NCBI RefSeq assembly: GCF_051846915.1
Contig: NZ_JBPYCR010000007.1
Location: forward strand, 1-64,000
Length of the DNA: 64,000 nucleotides
Origin: JBPYCR01 sp051846915
GTDB taxonomy: Bacteria > Bacillota > Bacilli > Bacillales > Amphibacillaceae
Reading direction: 5' to 3'
Shown here: positions 9,600 to 18,309 of the stretch, piece after piece
How positions within the stretch are numbered: the first letter of the stretch is position 1
Layout of the letters: every line of letters begins with the position of its first letter
The notes under the pieces: model-generated
Seen by the model: only the letters and a program-made list of their open reading frames with translations
Databases searched by the model: none
Told to the model about the DNA's origin: nothing
Translations under genes and position numbers: made by a program

Positions 9600-10610
9600 A
9601 TGTGTTCAAGGAGTGCCAAGAATGGTGTAACGATGCAAGAAATATGGGAAGCTAAAAGCCGGATTAAGCCGATCGTAAAAGAAACACCACTCATCCAATC
9701 ATCCATATTGAAAGAGAAAATGGATGCATCGGTTTATTTAAAACTGGAAAACTTACATGAAATTGGTGCTTTTAAAGTAAGAGGAGCAGCAAATAAAATG
9801 AGTAGCTTAACCGATGAAGAAAAGGCGCATGGCGTAACAACTTTTTCAACCGGTAACCATGGACTTGCAGTAGCATATGTAGCAAAGCAGTTAGGAATAC
9901 GTGCTGTTATTTGCATATCAAATCGCGTTCCCGATGCGAAAGTTCACGCTATAGAGCAGCTGGAAGCAGAGGTAGTTAAGGTCGGAGAAAGTCAGGATGA
10001 GGCAGAAAAATATTGTCAAAAGCTTGAAAAAACAGAAAAACTTACAATTATTAAACCTTTTGATGATCCATTCGTAATCGCTGGTCAAGGAACAATAGGT
10101 ATTGAACTGATTGAAAAGGTGCCAGCTATCGATGCGGCGATTATCCCCTTATCAGGAGGTGGCCTTTTCGCCGGAATTGGTCTCGCCCTAAAAGCGTATA
10201 ATCCGGATGTTAAACTAATCGGTGTTTCCATGGAAAAGTCAGCCGTCATGGCAGAGAGCTTGAAGGCAGGAAAGCCAGTTATTTTACCAGAATCAGATAC
10301 GTTGGCAGATAGTCTGCTTGGGGGTATTGGGTTAAATAATGAATACACCTTCTCACTAGTAAGAGACCTGATTGATGAGATGATTCATGTTTCCGAAGCA
10401 GAAATTGCTGCTGGAATGGCATTTATACTTGATCAGCATCGAATGGTTGTTGAAGGGGCTGCAGCTGCAGGCGTTGCTGCCATGCTAAGTAATAAATGCA
10501 ATATTAATGCACAACATATAGCTACAATCGTTACAGGCAATAATGTCAATACATCCGTTGTTTCTGACGTACTTTATAACCAGTTGAATAATCCCGTTAT
10601 CCGCTGGTAA
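9600..10610 (+). CDS. eutB: threonine dehydratase-like PLP enzyme, EutB-like (hydroxyectoine utilization)
   Basis: This fold-type II PLP enzyme has 336 residues. The PLP lysine is in GAFKVRGAANKM (about residue 57) and the phosphate-binding glycine loop is LSGGGLFAGIG (about residue 184). Relatives include threonine/serine dehydratases and EutB, which works with EutA and EutC on the hydroxylated intermediate of hydroxyectoine. Placement next to eutD- and eutC-like genes favours the EutB role over isoleucine-pathway threonine dehydratase; there is no C-terminal ACT domain. The ATG at 9600 follows AAAAGGAG with suitable spacing. An in-frame GTG at 9591 overlaps the ribosome binding site. It lies 38 bp upstream of the pucR-type regulator and is probably co-transcribed with it. 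Confidence 0.75.
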   Translation: MCSRSAKNGVTMQEIWEAKSRIKPIVKETPLIQSSILKEKMDASVYLKLENLHEIGAFKVRGAANKMSSLTDEEKAHGVTTFSTGNHGLAVAYVAKQLGIRAVICISNRVPDAKVHAIEQLEAEVVKVGESQDEAEKYCQKLEKTEKLTIIKPFDDPFVIAGQGTIGIELIEKVPAIDAAIIPLSGGGLFAGIGLALKAYNPDVKLIGVSMEKSAVMAESLKAGKPVILPESDTLADSLLGGIGLNNEYTFSLVRDLIDEMIHVSEAEIAAGMAFILDQHRMVVEGAAAAGVAAMLSNKCNINAQHIATIVTGNNVNTSVVSDVLYNQLNNPVIRW

Positions 10611-10648
10611 TTGCTCCTGAGAAAAAAATAAATAAGGGAGGGATAGTA

Positions 10649-12304
10649 ATGGCTATAGTGGTCCGGGAAATTATGGAACTACCCATTTTCGATACCGCAC
10701 AAATAAAGACAGGAAAAGACTTGTTGGATCAATTTTCCGTCGAGTGGGTTTCATCGATTGAAGGTCCGGTTGAAAATTTTGTCCGGGAAAATGAATTCAT
10801 TCTGACTACAGGTATGGAATGCGCACAAAATCCTGATCTGCTTCTGGATTTTGTGCAGGATGTATATGAATCAGGAGCATCTGCCTTAGGAATTGCTACT
10901 GGAAGATACATATTTGATATCCCTGAAGACGTAATCAACTTTGCAGAAGAGAAGGGCTTTATTTTACTAGAACTTCCCTGGGAACTCCGGTTTGCTGACA
11001 TTCAACGAGAAGCGATGAATAAAATTAATGAGTGGCAGGAAGATGTTTCCGAACGGTCAAGAAACATCCAAAAGCAATTGATTGACTTTGTCATTCAGGG
11101 CGAAGATTTAGCCGACATCATTAAATATGTAGAAAACAAGCTCGGTTGGAGAATTGTATTTACAGATAGTAAAGGGAGAGTGAAATCTGGGCAAGCTAAT
11201 CCGGAAGAAATGGTCCAACTATGGGAGGAACTGGATCAAAATAAAGCAATACAAATGGATGAATCATTAGCACGCCACATTCGGAAGGTGAACTATAATG
11301 GAAGGTGTTTACTGAAAAAGGAAATTTCCGCAGGCCAAGGTAAGATGGCTCAAGGAAGCTTTCTCGTTCTGTTTCCAAAAGACGCCCGCATAACGAAAAG
11401 TGTTCTTCATACCCTCGAAAATTTGTCAGCAGCAGTGGCGCTGTGGATATCACGCGAAGATGCTATAGTTAAAACGGAAATTCGATTGCGTAATGAATTT
11501 ATTTGGAGTCTTGCCAAAAACGGTAAAATGGAAATTGATGAAGGGATTTATGCCCGAGCTAAATTGTTTGGCTATGATCTGAATCTTCCTTATGTTTGTA
11601 TTATTGGATTTTCCGAAAATGTTGATTCCTTATCGGAAGACCGGTATGAGAACAGCGATTTTGGATTAAAAAGTATCGTTTATTATATTGAAGAAGAAAT
11701 CCGCTATGCCGCTCGGGTTGTACAAAAACAAGCTGCATTTACATTTGATGAAGACCAATTAATTATTTTTCTGGAATCAAAAGACGAGGATCAAGTAACT
11801 GCAAACCACTTTTTGGATCTTGTCGAGAAGCGATTGAATGCGCTTATGCCCGGTGCGAGCTTTTCCTGGGGGATTGGTAAACATGGCGATGGCGTGTTGC
11901 AGTTTCATGAAAGCTATAAAAAGGCAAAATCGGCACTGGATATGGGACGCCAGCAAAAAGGACCCGGTCAGCGTGTTAATTTTGAAGATACGCAGTTGAG
12001 CCGCCTATTGTTGAATCTTGCCGCAGATCCAGAAATTCGAGATATCACGTTAGCGACGATTGCTCCGCTGATCGAATATGATAAAAAACGGGAAATGGAT
12101 TTAATCGAAACATTTATTGCCTATGATAATCAAAATGGGAATGTAAGCCAAGCTGCACGAGTACTAAATTTGCATCGACAATCTTTATTATACCGTCTAA
12201 GGAAGATTGAAAGCCTGACAAACTTATCATTAATGAACCCCGATGATGTTTTTTTATTAAATATAAGTGTAAAAGTATGGTTAACTGGGGTATTAAAAGA
12301 ATAA
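10649..12304 (+). CDS. PucR family transcriptional regulator
   Basis: The 551-residue regulator has an N-terminal PucR ligand-sensing domain (about residues 8-130) and a central GGDEF-like region. A C-terminal helix-turn-helix of the PucR type (about residues 490-545) is seen in NVSQAARVLNLHRQSLLYRL. PucR proteins are mostly activators of catabolic genes for purines, amino acids or osmolytes. The MocR/GntR-type regulator EnuR, usual in proteobacterial ectoine clusters, is absent, so this protein is the likely pathway-specific regulator. GGGAGG precedes the ATG by six bases. An intrinsic terminator follows at 12315-12347, separating it from eutD. Confidence 0.85.
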   Translation: MAIVVREIMELPIFDTAQIKTGKDLLDQFSVEWVSSIEGPVENFVRENEFILTTGMECAQNPDLLLDFVQDVYESGASALGIATGRYIFDIPEDVINFAEEKGFILLELPWELRFADIQREAMNKINEWQEDVSERSRNIQKQLIDFVIQGEDLADIIKYVENKLGWRIVFTDSKGRVKSGQANPEEMVQLWEELDQNKAIQMDESLARHIRKVNYNGRCLLKKEISAGQGKMAQGSFLVLFPKDARITKSVLHTLENLSAAVALWISREDAIVKTEIRLRNEFIWSLAKNGKMEIDEGIYARAKLFGYDLNLPYVCIIGFSENVDSLSEDRYENSDFGLKSIVYYIEEEIRYAARVVQKQAAFTFDEDQLIIFLESKDEDQVTANHFLDLVEKRLNALMPGASFSWGIGKHGDGVLQFHESYKKAKSALDMGRQQKGPGQRVNFEDTQLSRLLLNLAADPEIRDITLATIAPLIEYDKKREMDLIETFIAYDNQNGNVSQAARVLNLHRQSLLYRLRKIESLTNLSLMNPDDVFLLNISVKVWLTGVLKE

Positions 12305-12314
12305 GAGGAAAATA

Positions 12315-12347
12315 AAACCAGAATGGATGAATCCGTACTGGTTTTTT
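12315..12347 (+). terminator. intrinsic terminator after the PucR-type gene
   Basis: AAACCAG..GGAT pairs with ATCC..CTGGTTT, a stem of about 12 bp ending in TTTTTT. Confidence 0.8.
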
Positions 12348-12424
12348 ATGTTTTACAAATAAAAAGAATCTGTATCATACAATTTGTATAAAAACGTTAA
12401 CGGAAAGTTCATACAAAGTTGCGA

Positions 12425-12454
12425 TTGCTGTAACAAGTCTGGAAGCGGTATAAT
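12425..12454 (+). promoter_or_regulatory. predicted sigma-A promoter of eutD
   Basis: TTGCTG (12425-12430), an 18-base spacer and TATAAT (12449-12454). The predicted RNA starts near 12461, leaving a roughly 90-base leader. A partly cre-like stretch (AAAACGTTAACGG, 12390-12402) lies upstream but lacks the leading TG of the CcpA consensus. Confidence 0.55.
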
Positions 12455-12554
12455 AGATTGACAGCATATTTATACTTTGGATAACTATGCAGGAAGGGTT
12501 AATCCCTTAAAAGATAAAGAGGGCCCCGCCCTAGGAAGAAGAGGAGGAATGGCC

Positions 12555-13751
12555 GTGTTATTTAGCCATAATGAGTATAAAGAAAGACTTGCAAAGACAA
12601 AAAAACGCATGGAGCAAGCTGGTATTGACGTACTGCTCATAACGAATCCGGCGAACATGAACTATTTATCAGGATATGATGGCTGGTCATTTTATGTTGA
12701 TCAAATGCTCGTAGTAATTATTGATGAAGAGCAACCTCTTTGGATTGGACGATTTCAGGATGCAAATGGTGCCAAGGCAACTACTTGGTTGGACCATATG
12801 AATATTATTCCGTATCCGGATGATTATGTCCAATCGGAAATAAAGCATCCAATGGAATTTGTAGGGGATATTTTAACCCAGATCGGACAAACAAAAAGAA
12901 ATATAGGTATTGAAATGGAATCGTATTATTTCACAGCATTGGCCTATGAAAAATTAAGATCTAGCATGCCAAATGCGAAATTTATAGATGCAAGTTTACT
13001 CGTAAACTATGTTCGCATTATCAAATCGGACAGCGAAATAGAATTTATTAAAAAAGCAGCAAGAATTGTAGAAAAAGGTATGGCTACAGCGACAAATGCG
13101 ATTCAATCAGGAACGAGACAATGTGACGCTGCAGCTATTATCTACCATGACTTAATTGCAGGAACAAAAGAATTTGGTGGTGATTATCCGTCGATTGTCC
13201 CGTTGTTGCCAACAGGTGAAAATACGTCAACTCCCCACTTAACCTGGACAGATAAACCGTTTAAAAACGGGGAAATGACGATTATTGAAATTGCCGGATG
13301 TTATAACCGCTATCACGCTCCGATGGCACGTACAGTGTCACTCGGAAAGCCTAGTGAACAAGCGTACGATGTAGGGAATATTGTCGTGGAAGGCTTGAAT
13401 GCTGCACTTGATGTCGTAAAACCGGGTGCATTATGTGAAGACATTGAAGAAGCATGGCGCAACGTCATTGCCAAACATGGGATTGTCAAAGAATCACGAC
13501 TCGGATATTCAATGGGGCTCAACTACCCACCGGATTGGGGCGAGCATACGGCAAGTATCCGTAGCGGAGATAAAACAGTCTTGAAGCCAAATATGACATT
13601 CCACCTCATCCCAGGTTTATGGTTTGATGATTATGGCATTGAAATAAGTGAATCATTCCGAGTTACGGAAACAGGTGTTGAATTGCTAACAAATTTCCCA
13701 AGAGAGTTAATCGTAAAGGAAGATCAAGATATCGCTCAGGAAATACGGTAA
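12555..13751 (+). CDS. eutD: ectoine hydrolase, EutD/DoeA-like (M24 peptidase fold)
   Basis: The creatinase/Xaa-Pro dipeptidase (pita-bread) fold protein has an N-terminal domain (about residues 1-150) and a catalytic domain (about 160-398). Within this superfamily it resembles EutD/DoeA, which opens the ectoine ring to N-acetyl-diaminobutyrate. Telling segments are NPANMNYLSGYDGWSFY, PSIVPLLPTGENTSTPHLTW and LNYPPDWGEH. The GTG at 12555 lies 7 bases after AGGAGG (12542-12547) and gives 398 residues, the family length. The ATG at 12549 is only one base from that site, and the TTG at 12477 would add an atypical tail. Next is eutC, 18 bp downstream. Without experiment, another cyclic amidohydrolase substrate cannot be excluded. 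Confidence 0.8.
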   Translation: MLFSHNEYKERLAKTKKRMEQAGIDVLLITNPANMNYLSGYDGWSFYVDQMLVVIIDEEQPLWIGRFQDANGAKATTWLDHMNIIPYPDDYVQSEIKHPMEFVGDILTQIGQTKRNIGIEMESYYFTALAYEKLRSSMPNAKFIDASLLVNYVRIIKSDSEIEFIKKAARIVEKGMATATNAIQSGTRQCDAAAIIYHDLIAGTKEFGGDYPSIVPLLPTGENTSTPHLTWTDKPFKNGEMTIIEIAGCYNRYHAPMARTVSLGKPSEQAYDVGNIVVEGLNAALDVVKPGALCEDIEEAWRNVIAKHGIVKESRLGYSMGLNYPPDWGEHTASIRSGDKTVLKPNMTFHLIPGLWFDDYGIEISESFRVTETGVELLTNFPRELIVKEDQDIAQEIR

Positions 13752-13769
13752 AAGAGGTGGTTGGGACAC

Positions 13770-14738
13770 ATGTTAATTTTTAATGAAGAAGAAATTAGAA
13801 AATATGTAGACATCAATCAAGAAGCAATTAAAGTGGTCGAAGGAGCATTCACGGATTTAGAAACGAAAGAAGTGGAGATGCCACCAATCATCCACGTGAA
13901 TATTCCGGAGAATAATGGAGAAGTAGACGTCAAAACAGCTTATATTCCGGGACATGACATGTTTGCTTTGAAGGTTGCTTCGGGATTTTTCAACAACTAC
14001 GAACTAGGCCTTCCAAGCGCAAGTGGTTTAATGCTGTTAATTAGCGCAAAAACGGGACAACCGAAAGCATTACTTCAAGACAATGGTTATTTAACCGATG
14101 TTCGAACGGCAGCAGCTGGAGCTGTAGCGGCTAAATATATGGCTAAAGAAACGATTCGAACAGCGGGAGTAATTGGGGCGGGAGCACAAGCGAGATACCA
14201 GCTGAAAGCTTTACGTCAAGTAAGAGATTTCAATCATGTGATCGTATATGGACCAACGGAAAAAAGAGTACTTGAATTTAAAGAAGAACTGGAAGAAGCA
14301 CTTGATATAACTGTTGAAATTGCCAACAGTCCGGAACAGGTTGTTCGTAACAGCGAAATCGTTATTACAACAACGCCAGCAAAAGAACCAGTAATAAAAG
14401 CCGAATGGCTCCACCCAGGCCTGCACATTACAGCGATGGGCTCTGATGCTAAGCAGAAGCAAGAACTAGAAGCAGAGATCCTAACGAAAGCAGACTTGTT
14501 TGTTTGCGATGTGAAGGCACAATGCATCGCGCTCGGTGAATTGCGCTCAGCTGTGGAAGAAGGTTTGATTGCACCCGAGGAAAACATTATCGAACTTGGT
14601 CAATTAACAGCAGGCAAAACATCTGGAAGAATGGATGATGATGCAATAACGATTGCCGATTTGACGGGAACAGGGGCACAAGATACAGCCATTGCATTAT
14701 ATGCATTTGAAAAGTTGACCGCTCATCAGGCAAAATAA
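13770..14738 (+). CDS. eutC: ornithine cyclodeaminase/mu-crystallin family protein, EutC-like
   Basis: The 322-residue NAD(P)-binding protein has the nucleotide loop GVIGAGAQARYQLKAL (about residues 132-147) and the substrate-lysine region ALKVASGFF. EutC, in the ornithine cyclodeaminase family, works in hydroxyectoine degradation with EutA and EutB; here it directly follows eutD. The ATG at 13770 lies nine bases after GAGGTGG (13754-13760); the in-frame TTG at 13761 abuts that site and is unlikely. A 208-bp gap with no gene or strong terminator separates it from the aldehyde dehydrogenase gene. General ornithine cyclodeaminase or alanine dehydrogenase activity is the alternative reading. Confidence 0.75.
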   Translation: MLIFNEEEIRKYVDINQEAIKVVEGAFTDLETKEVEMPPIIHVNIPENNGEVDVKTAYIPGHDMFALKVASGFFNNYELGLPSASGLMLLISAKTGQPKALLQDNGYLTDVRTAAAGAVAAKYMAKETIRTAGVIGAGAQARYQLKALRQVRDFNHVIVYGPTEKRVLEFKEELEEALDITVEIANSPEQVVRNSEIVITTTPAKEPVIKAEWLHPGLHITAMGSDAKQKQELEAEILTKADLFVCDVKAQCIALGELRSAVEEGLIAPEENIIELGQLTAGKTSGRMDDDAITIADLTGTGAQDTAIALYAFEKLTAHQAK

Positions 14739-14946
14739 GAATTGAGTTAGGACACTTGCGATCAAGCTGAGCGCGCTAGATAGTGCACTCAGTTATGATA
14801 TTTGTCATCGATGTTCATTAAGGCATGTTGATATGGGATAATCGACATACGTTAAGTTGTCCGTGATGGTCAACAGCCTATTTAGACAAATTACAACGTA
14901 GATGATCAACACCATGAAAACCAAGCATTTTAAAGAAAGGTGTGTG

Positions 14947-16386
14947 ATGTTAATGATGACAAAGGTAACTGGTAAGAAGATGTTAATAGGCGGTAAATGG
15001 GTTGACCGCGAAAAGACAATGGAAGTTCATGACCCCCAAGATGGAACGCTTATTACAACAGTGCCTCGTGCCAATGTAGACGATGCCCTCTATGCCATTG
15101 AACAGGCGAAGGAAGGGGCAGCTGTAGCTGCAAAAATGCCGGTTCATGAGCGGATTGCTATCTTGAATAGAGTGGCTGATTACATCGAGGAAAATAAAGA
15201 AAAGTTCGCACAAATGATTGCTAGTGAAGGAAGTAAAACGATTAATGAAGCACGGGGCGAGGCGGCTAGAGCAACACAAACAATAAGAATCTCTGCTGAG
15301 GAAGCAAGAAGAATTAACGGTGAGACGATACCTTTCGATCAAATGCAAGGTAGTGAAAATCGTGTCGGTTACTACTATCGTTTTCCGATCGGCATTGTAG
15401 CTGCTATTACACCGTTTAATGATCCATTGAATTTGGTTGCTCATAAAGTTGGTCCAGCCATCGCATCCGGGAATGCCATTATAGTTAAACCCGCAACAAT
15501 GACACCACTTAGTGCACTATTGCTTGCAGAAGCTTTTGAAGAAGCCGGATTACCGGATAAGGTGCTCTCTGTCATTACAGGCAGTGGAGGTGAAATTGGC
15601 GATACACTTGTTACACACCCTGCGATTCGTATGGTTTCATTTACCGGTGGCTTGGAAACAGGAGAAGAGATTGCTCGTAAAGCAGGCGTGAAAAAAGTAG
15701 GTATGGAGCTTGGATCCAACTCTCCTGTTATCGTGCTAAAAGATGCTGACTTGGCAGATGCAGTGGAGTCTTCTGTTTCTGGATCGTTTGGCGCAGTCGG
15801 ACAGAATTGTATCGGTGTTCAAAGAGTTTATATACAGGAATCAGTATATGAACAATTCAAAGATGAATTCGTCGCCAAAACAAAACAAATTAAAGTTGGT
15901 AACAAAAAAGATGCCTCTACAGATATGGGGCCGTTAATCAGTGAAAAAGAAGCCATTCGAATCGAAGAATGGGTGCAAGAAGCTGTAGACAAAGGTGCAA
16001 CGCTATTAACTGGCGGAAAGCGCGAGGGAGCTTTTTATCATCCAACCGTTCTAACAAATGTTCCATCCAACTGCCAAATAGCACATGAAGAAATTTTTGG
16101 CCCAGTTGTTTTGTTGTACACTGTAGAAGATTTGGATGAAGCTATTGAACGTTCCAATAATGTTAACTATGGATTGCAGGCAGGTATTTTCACCAAAAAT
16201 ATTGATCATGCATTTGCAGCAATTCAGCAGCTAGACGTTGGAGGAATTATGGTTAATGACAGCAGTGACTACCGGATTGATGGAATGCCGTTTGGCGGTG
16301 TAAAAGGTTCCGGTCTTGGACGTGAAGGTATTAAATTTGCCATTCAGGAAATGACAGAACCAAAAGTAGTTCAGTTTAAGCTTTAA
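14947..16386 (+). CDS. doeC: aldehyde dehydrogenase, DoeC-like (aspartate-semialdehyde to aspartate)
   Basis: The 479-residue NAD(P)-dependent aldehyde dehydrogenase has the full catalytic set: the oxyanion Asn in TPFNDPLN, general-base Glu in MELGSNSP (about residue 255) and nucleophile Cys in GQNCIGVQRV (about residue 287). The family oxidises succinate semialdehyde-type substrates. Next to a diaminobutyrate-type aminotransferase, the expected substrate is aspartate semialdehyde, as for DoeC. The ATG at 14947 follows AGAAAGG by six bases. ATGs at 14953 and 14956 are close alternatives. The frame upstream to 14902 lacks a ribosome binding site. Confidence 0.8.
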   Translation: MLMMTKVTGKKMLIGGKWVDREKTMEVHDPQDGTLITTVPRANVDDALYAIEQAKEGAAVAAKMPVHERIAILNRVADYIEENKEKFAQMIASEGSKTINEARGEAARATQTIRISAEEARRINGETIPFDQMQGSENRVGYYYRFPIGIVAAITPFNDPLNLVAHKVGPAIASGNAIIVKPATMTPLSALLLAEAFEEAGLPDKVLSVITGSGGEIGDTLVTHPAIRMVSFTGGLETGEEIARKAGVKKVGMELGSNSPVIVLKDADLADAVESSVSGSFGAVGQNCIGVQRVYIQESVYEQFKDEFVAKTKQIKVGNKKDASTDMGPLISEKEAIRIEEWVQEAVDKGATLLTGGKREGAFYHPTVLTNVPSNCQIAHEEIFGPVVLLYTVEDLDEAIERSNNVNYGLQAGIFTKNIDHAFAAIQQLDVGGIMVNDSSDYRIDGMPFGGVKGSGLGREGIKFAIQEMTEPKVVQFKL

Positions 16387-16842
16387 TTAAAAGAGCTCAT
16401 GACAAGCGTCAGTGTTGACGGAAACGAATGAAATATGTCAATAAGCTCAAAAACAGTACGGCAAATAAAAAAAGAAAGTTTCCATTTATATAGGGGTCAA
16501 TATGTGGACGGAAGCATAAATAAAGATAAATATAAAATATAAGCTTATCCTGCTGAAAATCGCTAATCGCCAGTAAATATTCAATCACTTGTAAAGTATT
16601 TAGTGGAAATAGTGAAAAGGAATTGAATTTACTAATTACAAGCGTTACAATTGTAATAGAATAGTATTTCAATCAATTTTGCTTAGCCTTCCAATCTTAG
16701 TAAATAAGTGATAAATTCAATTAATGAAAACAACCACTTAGGGAAGGCTAATTGCAGATTTGAAAATAACGGCAATATTTAGCCGACAATCGACAATGAG
16801 ATTGCGCATAAAAATTGTGCAATACTTAAGGAGGAGAAAAAC
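16387..16842. other. 456-bp intergenic region before the aminotransferase gene
   Basis: No gene is supported. It contains a perfect 10-bp inverted repeat (16683-16692 and 16742-16751) and, just before the ribosome binding site, ATTGCGCA..TGTGCAAT (16801-16823). These suggest regulation separate from eutDC. The open minus-strand frame at 16409-16672 has no ribosome binding site. Confidence 0.5.
16683..16751. promoter_or_regulatory. paired inverted repeats upstream of the doeD-like gene
   Basis: TTAGCCTTCC (16683-16692) and GGAAGGCTAA (16742-16751) are exact reverse complements 49 bases apart. Inside them AAGTG (16706-16710) and CACTT (16736-16740) can also pair. This could be an operator pair for a dimeric regulator or a folded leader; its function is unknown. 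Confidence 0.45.
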
Positions 16843-18147
16843 ATGTCAACAGTAACAAACAAAAGTTTAAAAGAAGAATTGGTGGAGCTGGATAAGAAGC
16901 ACTTTATTCACCCAAGTACAAATATGAAGCAATTGGAAGAAGAAGGCCCAGCTTTCGTTTTTACAGAAGGTGAAGGCATTTATTTAAAAACTGTAGAAGG
17001 TAAGAAGTTAATGGACACTTTATCTTCTCTATGGAACGTAAACATTGGTCATGGCAGAGAAGATATTGGTGAAGTTGCAAAAGAACAAATTACTAAGCTT
17101 GCTTTTACTTCTACTTTCAGTGGATGGAGCCATGAGCCAGTAATCCGTCTTGGTAAAGAAATTGCTAAGTGGGCACCAGAGGGTATGAATGCAACATTCT
17201 TTACTTCAGGTGGTTCAGAATCAAATGACACAGCATTTAAAACAGTACGTCACTACTGGAAAGTTAAAGGACAGCCGCAGAAAAACAAAATAGTCTCAAG
17301 AAGTCTTTCATACCACGGGGTAGCAATGGGTGCAACAAGTGCAACAGGAATTAAACCATTCCGTGACTTTACAACATCACTTGCACCGGATTTCTTGCAT
17401 GTAGAAAGCTCTGTAGAAGCTTTAAAAGAACTTATTGAAAAAGAAGGTGCAGACACAATTGCTGCATTTATTTCCGAGCCTATCCAAGGTTCAGGTGGAG
17501 TTAACATGCCGCCAGAAGGATACTTCCAGGAAGTTCGCAAAATTTGTGATGAAAACGACATCCTATTCATTGCAGATGAAGTTATTTGTGGATTCGGTCG
17601 TACTGGTAAAAACTTCGGTATGGAACATTTTGGAGTAACTCCTGACATTATTACAATGGCAAAAGGTGTTACAAGTGGTTATGCAGCTCTTGGTGGCATG
17701 ATCCTTTCAGATAAAATTCATAACGAACTAAAAGAGAAAACAAACGGTAACTTCTATCACGGCTACACGTACAGTGGTCATCCAGTTGCAGCAGTAGTTG
17801 CTATGAAAAACCTCGAAATTATCAAAAATGAAAACTTAATTGATAATGTAAATAAAATGGGTGAAAAAATGCTTGAAGGATTCAACTGGATTAAAGAACA
17901 AAACGATGATGTTGTAACAGAAGTTCGTGGTATAGGTCTACTAGGTGCAATCAAAATTGAAGCAAAAGACGGAGAATCTATTGGAGCAAAAGTTGTTGCG
18001 GAAGCATTGGATAGAGGAGCAATTTGTCGTTCAATAGTATATGAAGGGCAAGATACACTTGCATTCGCTCCACCGTTTATTATTAATGAAGAACAAATGG
18101 ATGACATGATCAACATTATTAACGAATCCATTAAAGCAGTAAAATAA
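16843..18147 (+). CDS. doeD: class III aminotransferase, DoeD-like (diaminobutyrate transaminase)
   Basis: The PLP-dependent class III aminotransferase has 434 residues. The PLP aspartate is in FIADEVICGFGRTG (about residue 246) and the Schiff-base lysine in ITMAKGVTSGYAALGG (about residue 275). The glycine-rich FFTSGGSESND cofactor loop is near residue 125. In ectoine catabolism this enzyme type converts L-2,4-diaminobutyrate to aspartate semialdehyde, the substrate of the upstream aldehyde dehydrogenase. An excellent AAGGAGGAG precedes the ATG. It is followed by a strong terminator and looks like its own transcription unit. Omega-amino acid transaminases with other substrates are close relatives. 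Confidence 0.8.
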   Translation: MSTVTNKSLKEELVELDKKHFIHPSTNMKQLEEEGPAFVFTEGEGIYLKTVEGKKLMDTLSSLWNVNIGHGREDIGEVAKEQITKLAFTSTFSGWSHEPVIRLGKEIAKWAPEGMNATFFTSGGSESNDTAFKTVRHYWKVKGQPQKNKIVSRSLSYHGVAMGATSATGIKPFRDFTTSLAPDFLHVESSVEALKELIEKEGADTIAAFISEPIQGSGGVNMPPEGYFQEVRKICDENDILFIADEVICGFGRTGKNFGMEHFGVTPDIITMAKGVTSGYAALGGMILSDKIHNELKEKTNGNFYHGYTYSGHPVAAVVAMKNLEIIKNENLIDNVNKMGEKMLEGFNWIKEQNDDVVTEVRGIGLLGAIKIEAKDGESIGAKVVAEALDRGAICRSIVYEGQDTLAFAPPFIINEEQMDDMINIINESIKAVK

Positions 18148-18157
18148 ATAGTTAATC

Positions 18158-18197
18158 ATTCGACAAGGTGTGAAATAAACGCCTTGTCGAATTTTCT
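18158..18197 (+). terminator. intrinsic terminator after doeD-like gene
   Basis: ATTCGACAAGG (18158-18168) and CCTTGTCGAAT (18182-18192) form an 11-bp perfect stem, followed by TTTCTT. Confidence 0.85.
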
Positions 18198-18230
18198 TCC
18201 AATAATTATCAGTAAATTCAATAAATATAC

Positions 18231-18259
18231 TTGCATTTCCATACAACTATCGATATAAT
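18231..18259 (+). promoter_or_regulatory. near-consensus sigma-A promoter
   Basis: TTGCAT (18231-18236), exactly 17 bases, then TATAAT (18254-18259). It drives the 46-codon gene at 18310. Confidence 0.75.
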
Positions 18260-18309
18260 ATACTTAATTATCAGATAAGTTATCATCCTATCTTAAGGAG
18301 AAATGGTGT

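Noticed and set aside
12390..12402. CcpA (cre) site before eutD
   Set aside because: AAAACGTTAACGG matches the centre of the cre consensus but lacks the conserved TG at the left end; kept only as a remark.
16409..16672. 87-codon minus-strand frame before the aminotransferase gene
   Set aside because: No ribosome binding site and AT-driven hydrophobic composition; considered chance.
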